From: Carboxylicivirga sp.
GTDB lineage: Bacteria > Bacteroidota > Bacteroidia > Bacteroidales > Marinilabiliaceae
Length of the DNA stretch: 64,000 bases
Direction: 5' to 3'
Assembly: GCA_025210475.1 (NCBI GenBank)
Contig: JAOARW010000037.1
Coordinates: 21,866 to 85,865, forward strand
Below, in pieces: positions 26,191-34,483 of the stretch. The number at the start of each line of letters is the position of its first letter. Positions within the stretch are counted from its first letter, which is position 1. The notes under the pieces were generated by a model, which worked only from the letters and a program-made list of their open reading frames with translations, was not told the origin of the DNA and did no database searches. The translations under genes and the position numbers were made by a program.

Positions 26191-26225
26191 TATAGATGGT
26201 AGTTGATGGTAGTTGATGGTGGTTA
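26191..26225. repeat. Short tandem repeat of about 10 bp
   Basis: The unit AGTTGATGGT appears twice in full, with degenerate copies on both sides (TATAGATGGT before, GGTTAGTG after). It lies in the gene-free stretch 25941-26453, which otherwise shows only AT-rich sequence and no gene. Confidence 0.6.
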
Positions 26226-26453
26226 GTGTAAGGTTAAATCAGCAATGGCTAAAGCAGATATTTATTCAATCGTGTAATATAATTCATTATTATTTCTGTG
26301 GAAGATATGTTGTATTTAACAAATAAGATTAATTTTGGGGATGTAATAAGGATGAAGCCCTTAAAGCCAGTTGGAGTGAAGTTAAGGAGGGGGATTTATA
26401 TTGGGTGGTTAGGGCGCATTAAAGAGAACCAATACCGACAAAAAAATATAAAA

Positions 26454-27890
26454 ATGAGTGAAGAGAATAATTTAGTAGTTTTAAATAGAGGCGAGAAAAA
26501 TGAAACACAATTACTTGCTGTAGAAAACGGTCTTTTAGGTTTTTTAGAACAACACGATTTACCAACTAATAATATATTTGCCCCTGTACCAGAAAGGGCA
26601 ACAGTATTTAAAAATATTGAAGATGTTATAGATAAAATCGAAATTCCAAACCGAGAAGACTCTGTTTACATATCTAAATTTGTTGCTGCTATTGCGACTG
26701 GACTCTTTGACGCAGGATTGAATTATTTATGGGATGAGACAATCTTACAAATAAGGAAGAGAGTTATTCAATATGATTTAGAATATTTCTACGATAATGC
26801 TGTTACGGGGGAAAAGAGAAAAAAACTCGAAACAGAAGATGATATTGTAAAACTTGATGATTATGACCTTATTAAAGGTGCTAAAGAAATCGGTTTAATA
26901 TCAAATTTAGGGTTTAAACACCTTGAATATATTAATTACATGCGGAATTGGGCTAGTGCAGCTCATCCTAATCAGAATGAACTAACTGGTTTACAATTGG
27001 TAGGTTGGTTAGAAACTTGTATAAAGGAGGTTATTTCTTTACCTATTTCTAACATAGCTGTCCGAATAAAGCAATTATTGACAGGTGTAAGACTTAATGA
27101 AATTTCAGAAAAAGACGCAGAGGAAATTTCAGTTTTCTTCACGAACTTGACAACTGAACAAGCGAACAATCTTGCGTCGGGATTCTGGGGTATCTATACG
27201 AACTCTTCAACAGAACAAAAATCAAGACAAAATATTATTCTATTACTACCAGAATTGTGGGGACATGTTTCAGAAGACACTAAGGATGGTTTGGGTATTA
27301 AATATGGTAATTTCGTTGCAAATAATTATTTAGAAGAAAAGAAACTAGCAAGAGAATATCTTAGAATAGTAAATGCAGAAAGTTACATTCCAGACGATTT
27401 AAGAGGTGTTGAGATTGAGAGCGCAATAAATGATTTACTCGTAGCACACAGGGGTGGTAATAATTTTTACAGTGAACCATCATTTGCAAGACAACTTATT
27501 AGGATTGTGGGCGAATCTCCAAAAGTTCCGAAACAAATAAATAAGCAATATGTATATGCTCTAATTGAAGTGTTTATGACAAATGCCAATGGTATAGCTT
27601 GGAATGCTGAACCAACATATATTAAGCTAATTCAAAATTTTGACGAGACACAAGCAACGATTGCAATGCTTTCATTTACAACAACTGAAATTTCAAGTAA
27701 GCTTCAATTCCACTTATGTAGAAAGAAATTCCTTTCGATTGTTGAATTCGCAAAGAAACGTATTACAAAACCTGTGATATTAGAATTGGCAGAAAAGATT
27801 CAGGATTTCCCAGAAAGCAATTTAGAAAATCTAATGAAAGATAAACGAATACAGACAATTCTAGAAAGTATCAAAGTGCTTTGGAAATAA
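26454..27890 (+). CDS. Hypothetical protein, 478 residues, accessory gene
   Basis: I do not recognise this protein. The frame is open from 26298, but the ATG at 26454 (MSEENNLVVLNRGEKNETQLL) looks like the real start, since the preceding part has poor codon use. No signal peptide is seen; one moderately hydrophobic stretch lies near residues 70-90 (YISKFVAAIATGLFDAGLNYLW). A segment HLEYINYMRNWASAAHPNQNELTG resembles the helical end of abortive-infection or HEPN-like accessory proteins, but that is only a resemblance. AT-richer than its neighbours and surrounded by repeats, it is probably horizontally acquired. A defence role is possible but unsupported by motif. Confidence 0.6.
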   Translation: MSEENNLVVLNRGEKNETQLLAVENGLLGFLEQHDLPTNNIFAPVPERATVFKNIEDVIDKIEIPNREDSVYISKFVAAIATGLFDAGLNYLWDETILQIRKRVIQYDLEYFYDNAVTGEKRKKLETEDDIVKLDDYDLIKGAKEIGLISNLGFKHLEYINYMRNWASAAHPNQNELTGLQLVGWLETCIKEVISLPISNIAVRIKQLLTGVRLNEISEKDAEEISVFFTNLTTEQANNLASGFWGIYTNSSTEQKSRQNIILLLPELWGHVSEDTKDGLGIKYGNFVANNYLEEKKLAREYLRIVNAESYIPDDLRGVEIESAINDLLVAHRGGNNFYSEPSFARQLIRIVGESPKVPKQINKQYVYALIEVFMTNANGIAWNAEPTYIKLIQNFDETQATIAMLSFTTTEISSKLQFHLCRKKFLSIVEFAKKRITKPVILELAEKIQDFPESNLENLMKDKRIQTILESIKVLWK

Positions 27891-28005
27891 ATAACGAAGG
27901 CCTAACAATGGCTTATAAAGCATAGCTGAGCTCGGCTCGTTTTGGGCGAGGAGATTTCCGCTCAATAGTCAGTCCTGCTGGACAGACAATCATCACCGCG
28001 AATCC

Positions 28006-28130
28006 CCTCCGCTGGCACGGAAATAAAGCAACAATAAAACTGTTGCTGAGCGAAGTCTTCGACTTTGTTCTGTCGAAAAGGTAGTAAGTAAGCTAACGGG
28101 ATTTATAACCATTAAAAAATCCAGATGGTG
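28006..28130. repeat. Dispersed intergenic repeat R2, copy 1
   Basis: Begins CTCCGCTGGCACGG and ends near CCAGATGGTG. It matches 28717-28856 over the shared segments AACAATAAAACTGTTGCTG, GCGAAGTCTTCGACTTTG, GAAAAGGTA and GGGATTTATAACCATTAA. It lies after the 478-aa gene in the 27891-28220 gap, where no gene was found. Confidence 0.75.
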
Positions 28131-28220
28131 TCTGCCTGATTAATCATACGAAGTCAATGGCTTGACCTATAAAAAATTAATAATTAGATATGATTATCAC
28201 CGAAAATAAGTAATCAGATA

Positions 28221-28757
28221 ATGAAAGAGATACTGTTAAGGAAAAGAGGATTAGGTAACTCGCTGAGCAAACCATTTGGAATAATGATTGGAGTATTAGG
28301 TTTAGGTTTGATTATTCGTGGAGTCAATGTTTATGGATGGATTTTAGCAATTATATTTATTCTAGTAGGTGTTGTTTATGCTTTTGGTAAGGAGATGACA
28401 GAAATAAATTTAAATAACAACACAATCAATAGTTACTCTCAGCTTTTCCTATTCAAATTTGGAAATAAGAAAGAATTACCTAAAACAGAATACATTTTAG
28501 TAAGAGATTTAAACTCAAGTGCCAATTACAGTTCCTTAAGTAATGTAGACTCTCAATATGAAATATCATTAGTTACAAAACAACAAAAGAAATTGATAAT
28601 AGCATATCGAGATAGAAAAACTAATGCAATTTCTCTAATTAGAGGTTTAGAAAATAAAATGGATGTGCAGGTTAGAGACAAAACGAAAGAAAAGATACTT
28701 AAAACAAATTGTCGGTCCTCCGCTGGCGCGGATTTGCAATCCGTGCCAATCAAGTAA
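28221..28757 (+). CDS. Small membrane protein with C-terminus supplied by a repeat
   Basis: A 178-residue protein of unknown function. Two membrane helices lie at about residues 20-35 and 37-54 (FGIMIGVLGLGLIIRG, YGWILAIIFILVGVVYAF). A hydrophilic PH-like cytoplasmic part follows. The final residues SSAGADLQSVPIK and the stop codon come from the R2 repeat at 28717, so the original C-terminus has been replaced. The gene sits between two R2 copies. I cannot name a family with confidence. Confidence 0.65.
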   Translation: MKEILLRKRGLGNSLSKPFGIMIGVLGLGLIIRGVNVYGWILAIIFILVGVVYAFGKEMTEINLNNNTINSYSQLFLFKFGNKKELPKTEYILVRDLNSSANYSSLSNVDSQYEISLVTKQQKKLIIAYRDRKTNAISLIRGLENKMDVQVRDKTKEKILKTNCRSSAGADLQSVPIK

Positions 28758-28856
28758 CAATAAAACTGTTGCTGAGCGAAGTCTTCGACTTTGATCTGTT
28801 GAAAAGGTAATTGATAAGCTATCGGGATTTATAACCATTAAGATATCCAGACGGTG
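28717..28856. repeat. Dispersed intergenic repeat R2, copy 2 (overlaps a gene end)
   Basis: Second R2 copy, with CTCCGCTGGCGCGG at its start, overlapping the last 41 bases of the membrane-protein gene. It then repeats the segments found at 28036-28130. A shorter related piece (CTCCGCTGGCGCGGATTTG) occurs again at 29034. Confidence 0.8.
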
Positions 28857-29032
28857 ACTATTTTGTCGGCAAGACAGGGAGTAAACCACAAAAAAAATGA
28901 ACTACAAATACCACCAATTAACGCAAATTGTTCTGCACAGCGGAACTAAAAATTAGTGTAATTTGTCAAATTTGTGGTTAAAAATAAAATTGTCCTCTTA
29001 GTATTTTTAAAAGCGAATTCCCTGGTTGGTAA

Positions 29033-29120
29033 GACTCCGCTGGCGCGGATTTGTAATCCGTGCCAATTATTTTTTCAGTTTGCTAAAGCACAGATTGCAA
29101 ATCTGCGCTAGCAAGGGGAG
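29033..29120. repeat. Long imperfect inverted repeat (R2-like left arm)
   Basis: The left arm (29034-29063, GCGCGGATTTGTAATCCGTGC core) pairs imperfectly with the right arm (29087-29120, GCACAGATTGCAAATCTGCGC core). Each arm is itself palindromic. A third right-arm-like piece lies at 29835-29868. It can fold into a large cruciform or hairpin in the gap 28857-29174, where no gene was found. Confidence 0.7.
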
Positions 29121-29164
29121 TTCCATCCCGCCAAGCGGGATGAGTTATGACGATTGAAAGTAAA
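29118..29164 (+). repeat. Leader repeat R3, copy 1 (with ATCCCGC hairpin)
   Basis: GAGTTCCATCCCGCCAAGCG, a short ATCCCGC/GCGGGAT stem, then GTTATGACGATTGAAAGTAA just before a lipoprotein start. It recurs at 35677-35718 before the fucosidase gene, and its last third at 34455-34476 before the CBM9 gene. Confidence 0.7.
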
Positions 29165-29174
29165 TTATAAACAG

Positions 29175-29789
29175 ATGAAGCATAAAATAAATAAGACTTT
29201 TTTCCTTTTAATTACGCTTCTATTTTTTCTTTGGGGTTGCCAAAAGGAAGAAATGGAAATCAATAACAGGCCTTTGCTAAAAGAAAGGTTCAATGGAAAA
29301 TACGAGCTAATCAGTTCTAATTCAAAACAAGCTGTTGACTTAAACAATGATGGGATAGAATCAACCAATCTCCTTGATGAAAACTCAGTGATTTTATTCT
29401 CAGAAATCACAATAAGAATACCTTACGAAGATGAGCTTTTCTTAAAAGAAAATGAATTTGTATTCTCCGAATTATGGCCCATGGAGAATGAACATCGATT
29501 GAAGGAGAAGAAAATTCTAACAGTATATAAAAAACGAGTCTATAGCGTTAACTATGACCTCTATGGTAATGTGCAAATTGGTAAGTTTAATGAAGATTTA
29601 ACTTCAGCTGAAAAATTCCGATTAGATATTAATGATGATGGAAAAAATACCTTGGTTCAGCTGAAATCATTAAACCTATTGGAAGATGAAATAATTAGGG
29701 TAATTGTCGTAAGAAAGTTATTTACTAAAAACGGTTGGGTTACAACCGAAATCGAATCACTATATAAAAGATACTCACCTGTAACATAG
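29175..29789 (+). CDS. Hypothetical lipoprotein
   Basis: The ATG at 29175 gives a clear lipoprotein signal (MKHKINKTFFLLITLLFFLW then Gly-Cys, lipid Cys22) and 204 residues. The mature part is acidic and contains LNNDGIESTNLLDE and DINDDGKNTLVQL, resembling the lipocalin-like or DUF5004-type proteins that carry calcium-like DxNxDG loops. I do not recognise the family with certainty. It should be anchored in the envelope. It is preceded by repeat R3 and stands alone. Confidence 0.7.
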   Translation: MKHKINKTFFLLITLLFFLWGCQKEEMEINNRPLLKERFNGKYELISSNSKQAVDLNNDGIESTNLLDENSVILFSEITIRIPYEDELFLKENEFVFSELWPMENEHRLKEKKILTVYKKRVYSVNYDLYGNVQIGKFNEDLTSAEKFRLDINDDGKNTLVQLKSLNLLEDEIIRVIVVRKLFTKNGWVTTEIESLYKRYSPVT

Positions 29790-29834
29790 GTAAAACAGTT
29801 CATGTGCATATTGCATTATAGCCTTTGGTTTTCC

Positions 29835-29868
29835 AGAGCACGGATTATAAATCTACGCTAGCAAGGGC
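29835..29868. repeat. R2-arm fragment
   Basis: A degenerate single arm (AGAGCACGGATTATAAATCT then ACGCTAGCAAGG) like 29085-29117. It lies in the gene-free gap 29790-30179, which also carries R1 copy C. Confidence 0.6.
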
Positions 29869-30007
29869 ATTGTGCAAAAAAGTCCTGACAGGACGAAGTA
29901 TAATAGCATAGTCGGATAGGGCTATGAGTAAGATACTGCAGATGATTATGGGCTGTAAGTCCGATACGTATTGATTTGATTCGCCATACTGGCAAAGAAT
30001 TACAACT

Positions 30008-30108
30008 CTATAATTCCCTTAAAAGTGGATGCAAATAGTGTTGATATACAATATGGAAGTCAGCACCATTCTGGTCTCCCTTATTAAGGGAGACTTAGAG
30101 GGTAGAAA
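30008..30108. repeat. Dispersed intergenic repeat R1, copy C (degenerate)
   Basis: The right hairpin (CTCCCTTATTAAGGGAG) and the AGCACCATTCTGG segment are intact, while the left hairpin and middle have drifted. Confidence 0.75.
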
Positions 30109-30179
30109 TTTTTAATATACTTACAGAGTTAGATTTAATATTGGCTTGTTGGTAAGCAAGCCAAACAGAAAGAAGCTAT

Positions 30180-31451
30180 ATGAGAAAACTAATAATTGGA
30201 TTTCTTTGGCTAATATCAGCAAGTGTGTATTGCCAAATTGATTTTGTTGATTTAAGCTATAACAAAAACAGGTTTAAATCTTTATTGCAGGAATCGGAAA
30301 AAGAAAATAAATTAATCTTTATATACTTTACATCAAAAGGGTGTGGCCCCTGTAAGTCTTTTGAGAAGAAAGTATTTACCGATACTACGGTCATTAATCT
30401 GTTTGTTAATAACTTTATTAATGCAAAAGTAAATTGGGAAAATAAACAACCATTCTTAAATAAAAAGTACTTGATTAATGGCTTTCCTCAATTTGTATTC
30501 GTCGATCACAAAGGAAAGGTTGTTCACCATATGCGTTATTACATGGAGAAGGAGGAATTTCTTCAGGTAGGAGAACAAGCCTTAAGTGAAAATGACAATT
30601 TTATAGCCTGGAAGAGTCAAATTGAGAATGATAACTATAGTTATGAAGTGGTGAGCAAGTACCTTAGAGCAATCGAGCGACCAAGAAGTTTTATGGACAG
30701 CGATTTTAAATGTGAATCACAAAACATATTAGACAAATACTTTGCAACACAAGATCGGTCAACATGGATTGAAGCATGCAATTGGCTACTGATTAAAAAT
30801 TTTGTAGCTAATCCTCATTCGGAACAATTTGAATATTTGATAAGTCAATATGAGCAATTTACAGATCGATACGGTAAAATAGAAATTGATCAGTATATTT
30901 TTAATGTGTGGTCTGCTTATACTTCTGGATGTACTACTTGTTCCGATAGATTTAAGCTGGCAAATGAGGAGATATTAAAAATTGATTTTCCTCCCATAAG
31001 GGCTGTTTGGGAAAGAAAACCTGCTATGGAAATCTATGACGAAATTTATAAGGAGCAACGCAAGACTAAGGAAGAATGTAATCATTCAAAACTAGACTCT
31101 TTAAGGCTTGAATTCTATCGAAAAATAAATAAACCTTTAAAAGAGCATTATTATTTGTATTCAGCTTACCAAATAAATGATTGGACTCGTAATGTATACC
31201 AATATGCAAAAGAGAATGATGATAAGGCGGTTTTAATAGACTGCTGTGTTTGGATGGAGAAACTTTCTGAAATTACCCGGTATTTCGAAGTTTTTGATAC
31301 CTATTCTCATATTCTGTCGGCCTTAGGGGAAAATGATAAGGCACTTGAAATGCAAAAATGTGCATTAGTATTTGCACAGCGATCTAAAGAATCTGATAGG
31401 ATAATTCAAAGAATTAATAAAAGAATCAATGTTTTGCAGGAACATGAGTAG
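30180..31451 (+). CDS. Exported thioredoxin-fold protein with long C-terminal region
   Basis: A 423-residue protein with a signal peptide (MRKLIIGFLWLISASVYCQ). A thioredoxin-like domain follows at about 30-140, with the CxxC active site in YFTSKGCGPCKSFEKKVF and the cis-Pro loop in NGFPQFVFVDHKG. The remaining 280 residues are helical and TPR-like (EKLSEITRYFEVFDTYSHILSALGENDKALEMQKCAL) and hold several further cysteines. It probably acts as a periplasmic thiol oxidoreductase or redox sensor; the partner is unknown. It lies between R1 copies C and D, without an operon. Confidence 0.78.
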   Translation: MRKLIIGFLWLISASVYCQIDFVDLSYNKNRFKSLLQESEKENKLIFIYFTSKGCGPCKSFEKKVFTDTTVINLFVNNFINAKVNWENKQPFLNKKYLINGFPQFVFVDHKGKVVHHMRYYMEKEEFLQVGEQALSENDNFIAWKSQIENDNYSYEVVSKYLRAIERPRSFMDSDFKCESQNILDKYFATQDRSTWIEACNWLLIKNFVANPHSEQFEYLISQYEQFTDRYGKIEIDQYIFNVWSAYTSGCTTCSDRFKLANEEILKIDFPPIRAVWERKPAMEIYDEIYKEQRKTKEECNHSKLDSLRLEFYRKINKPLKEHYYLYSAYQINDWTRNVYQYAKENDDKAVLIDCCVWMEKLSEITRYFEVFDTYSHILSALGENDKALEMQKCALVFAQRSKESDRIIQRINKRINVLQEHE

Positions 31452-31483
31452 GTAATATGATGAAAATCGTTGAACTCAATGCC

Positions 31484-31583
31484 TCTTATAATCCCTAAAT
31501 AGGGGATGTAAATACTATTGATTTGTAACATGTAATTCAGCACCATTCTGGTCTCCCTTATGAAGGGAGATTTAGAGGGTAAA
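31484..31583. repeat. Dispersed intergenic repeat R1, copy D
   Basis: Nearly the same as copy B: ATCCCTAAATAGGGGAT left hairpin, conserved middle, CTCCCTTATGAAGGGAG right hairpin, TTTAGAGGGTAA end. Confidence 0.85.
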
Positions 31584-31651
31584 TAATATGCAAAGGCCAC
31601 GAAATTTGTATATGATCTAATATCACTCTTTCAAATACAGATATAAAAAAA

Positions 31652-31680
31652 GGATAATTGATCAACAATTATCCTTTTTT
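31652..31680 (-). terminator. Terminator after the tRNA genes
   Basis: A perfect 9-bp stem (GGATAATTG at 31652, CAATTATCC at 31666-31674) flanked by an A-run and a T-run. It closes the minus-strand tRNA unit and could also work for the plus strand. Confidence 0.8.
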
Positions 31681-31682
31681 TG

Positions 31683-31754
31683 AGCCAATGACGAGATTTG
31701 AACTCGTGACCTCTTCCTTACCAAGGAAGCGCTCTACCCCTGAGCTACATCGGC
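31683..31754 (-). tRNA. tRNA-Thr(GGT)
   Basis: The reverse strand folds as a full cloverleaf: acceptor GCCGATG/CATTGGC (one G-U pair), D arm AGCTCAGGGGTAGAGC, anticodon stem CTTCC/GGAAG with loop TTGGTAA (anticodon GGT), and T loop AGTTCAAATCT. CCA is not encoded. Confidence 0.95.
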
Positions 31755-31815
31755 AAAATTAAAATTGAATTGACCGCAGAAGTACATTCCAATTTTAATT
31801 TACTATTAAACCCTG

Positions 31816-31888
<73 letters not shown>

Positions 31889-32178
31889 ATTGCCTGTTCG
31901 TTTAACAGGTGGCCGTTTTTCTCAACAGCGGTGCAAAAGTAAAACTTTTTTGATACATCGCAAATCCCTTTTAATATTTTTTTGCGGAAGAAATTTAACA
32001 TTATGGTTTTTTGCAGGTGCTTTTTAATGCACGCTAGAATGGTGTATTGTTCATATTTCATTTAAATAGAGGCAAAACAAGCAGGGTGGGAACATTTATT
32101 CACCCTTTCGGAACAAATACACGAAATTCGATTCTTTTGCCTTTGTAATTTTGGTGAATCAAAAACTGAAATAAGAAA

Positions 32179-34440
32179 ATGCACAAATTATTTACTTTCC
32201 TGATATTTTTATTGGCCCTTGCATGTCAATCGCCACAAAAGGTAGAACAGTATTCAATCATACCATTACCACAATCGATCAATTATGGTGATGGATTTTT
32301 AGAGCTTGAGTCAACACTCAGTCTGCAATGCGATCAACCAGACGGTTTAGAACTGAAAGAACTTTTTAATGAAATGGGGAAATCGCACAGTATAAGGCTC
32401 GGTGGGGCATCCGATGCAACACCAATGTTATTGGTACATCGGCCTGAGCTCAAAGAAGAAAGCTATCGACTTAATATTGGTAAAGAAAAAATCACCATTG
32501 AAAGTAGTTCGAAAGCCGGTTGGATATATGGTTTTCAAAGCTTCTTACATTGTTTGCCCCTCGATAATAAAGCTAAGGTATTGGTTCGATGTGGTACCAT
32601 TGATGATGAACCGCGTTTCTCATATCGTGGCATGCACCTTGATGTTTCACGTCACTTTTTTATGAGCGATGAAGTAAAGTCATTTGTCGATCAGATGGTG
32701 CATTACAAATTGAATAAATTACACCTTCACCTGACCGATGATCAGGGATGGCGACTGGAAATTGAGCAATACCCTTTGTTGACAGAGAAAGGAGCATGGC
32801 GAACGCATAATTCGCAGGATAGTTTATGCATCAAACGTTCGGCAGAAGATAAAACCTTTTTAATTCCTGAAGATCGCTACCGGCAAATTGAAGGGGTGAA
32901 AAAATACGGAGGCTATTACACCAAAGACGATATGCGCGACATCATTAATTATTGTGCTGCCCGCAATATCGAAGTAATTCCTGAGATTGATATCCCGGGC
33001 CATTTTAAGGCAGCTATTGACAACTACTCATTTCTTTCCTGTTCAGAAAAGGCGGGCTGGGGTTCACATTTTTCTTACCCCGCGTGTTTGGGTAAGGCTA
33101 CCACATATGAGTTTATCGAAAACATAATGAGTGAAGTTGCCGAATTATTTCCGTCAAAATATATTCACATTGGAGGTGATGAAGTCAACAAGGATGAGTG
33201 GAAAAAATGCGAACGTTGCCAGAAGGCTATTAAAAAGAATGGTTTAAAAGATGAGCACGAACTGCAGTCCCACTTTAATCATCACATTGAGGCCTTTATA
33301 AATAAAAAAGGAAAGCAATTAATTGGCTGGGACGAAATTGTAGAAGGCGGATTATCCAATTCTTCAACGGTTATGTGGTGGCGCAATTGGGCTCCTAATA
33401 CCATTCGCGAAGCCACAAAAAATGGTAACAAGGTGATTATGACACCTGATTTTGAATACTATTTCGACTTTCCGTATTCGGCTACACCAACAAGCAAAGT
33501 GTACAATTTCGAACCTGTGCCAGATGATTTTACCGCCGATATGGCTGATAAAGTATGGGGTGTTCAGGCTAACATCTGGACCGAACGCATTCCGAATATG
33601 AACCGGGTGTATTACCAGGCATTGCCACGCATGCTGGCATTGGCCGAAAGTGGTTGGACAAATAAATCGCTGAAGGATTACAAGTCATTTGAAAACCGAC
33701 TAAACAAGCAGTATGCTTACTTTGAGAACGAAGGTTTGTTTTATCATTTACCTGCTTTGAGTGGATTTGATAAAACGAAAGTCTTTATCGATGAAGCTGT
33801 TTTTGAGATTAATATACCCGATGATGAGATGACGGTTTATTACACATTGGATGGATCAGCACCAACACCTGCGTCAAGCAAATATTCAGGAAGCATCGCA
33901 TTAAAAGAATCGGCCAAAATATGTTTTCGCGCTTATAAAAACGATGTGTTTAGTAAGATTTATGAAGCCGAATTTGAAAAGCAACTGATGGCTGATCCAA
34001 TTGAAGTGAGTGTATTACCTGGTCTTGTACGCAAGTATTTCAAAGGCCGCTATTGGAAATGTTCAGATGTGAAAATTGATCAAAAGCCGGATGCTCATTC
34101 AGTTGTTACTGATTTTGGTTTGGGCGAATACAAAGGTCAGGAGAACTATGCCTTGATATTTGAAGGATACTACAAGGCCGAAACCGATGGAATTTATACC
34201 TTCTATACCAATTCTGATGATGGCGATCAGCTATTTATTCATGATCGCTTGGTGGTTAATAACGACCCAAGTCATGGGCCACGTGTTCGCCAGGGTGCCA
34301 TTGCGCTTAAAGCGGGTTTGCATCCTATTCGTTTAATCTACAGTCAAATTGGAGGCGGTGCAATACAGGAAGTTTTTGTGGCAACTCCTGCAAAAGAAGA
34401 ACAACAGATTCAAGCAGATGAGCTCTTTTATAAAAATTAA
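32179..34440 (+). CDS. GH20 beta-N-acetylhexosaminidase lipoprotein with PA14 domain
   Basis: A 753-residue lipoprotein (MHKLFTFLIFLLALACQSP, lipid Cys16). The GH20b N-terminal domain covers about 25-145. The catalytic barrel follows from PRFSYRGMHLDVSRHF, with Asp334-Glu335 in HIGGDEVN as catalytic pair and WGVQANIWTE near the end. A chitobiase C-terminal-like Ig segment (YYTLDGSAPTPASSKYSG) and a PA14 carbohydrate-binding domain (about 620-740; YYKAETDGIYTFYTNSDDGDQLF) end it. It removes terminal beta-GlcNAc/GalNAc at the cell surface or in the periplasm. The following CBM9 and fucosidase genes suggest fucosylated amino-sugar glycans as food. Confidence 0.93.
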   Translation: MHKLFTFLIFLLALACQSPQKVEQYSIIPLPQSINYGDGFLELESTLSLQCDQPDGLELKELFNEMGKSHSIRLGGASDATPMLLVHRPELKEESYRLNIGKEKITIESSSKAGWIYGFQSFLHCLPLDNKAKVLVRCGTIDDEPRFSYRGMHLDVSRHFFMSDEVKSFVDQMVHYKLNKLHLHLTDDQGWRLEIEQYPLLTEKGAWRTHNSQDSLCIKRSAEDKTFLIPEDRYRQIEGVKKYGGYYTKDDMRDIINYCAARNIEVIPEIDIPGHFKAAIDNYSFLSCSEKAGWGSHFSYPACLGKATTYEFIENIMSEVAELFPSKYIHIGGDEVNKDEWKKCERCQKAIKKNGLKDEHELQSHFNHHIEAFINKKGKQLIGWDEIVEGGLSNSSTVMWWRNWAPNTIREATKNGNKVIMTPDFEYYFDFPYSATPTSKVYNFEPVPDDFTADMADKVWGVQANIWTERIPNMNRVYYQALPRMLALAESGWTNKSLKDYKSFENRLNKQYAYFENEGLFYHLPALSGFDKTKVFIDEAVFEINIPDDEMTVYYTLDGSAPTPASSKYSGSIALKESAKICFRAYKNDVFSKIYEAEFEKQLMADPIEVSVLPGLVRKYFKGRYWKCSDVKIDQKPDAHSVVTDFGLGEYKGQENYALIFEGYYKAETDGIYTFYTNSDDGDQLFIHDRLVVNNDPSHGPRVRQGAIALKAGLHPIRLIYSQIGGGAIQEVFVATPAKEEQQIQADELFYKN

Positions 34441-34483
34441 AAATGAGTGATTTGTAATGACAAATGAAAGTAAATTAGAGTAT

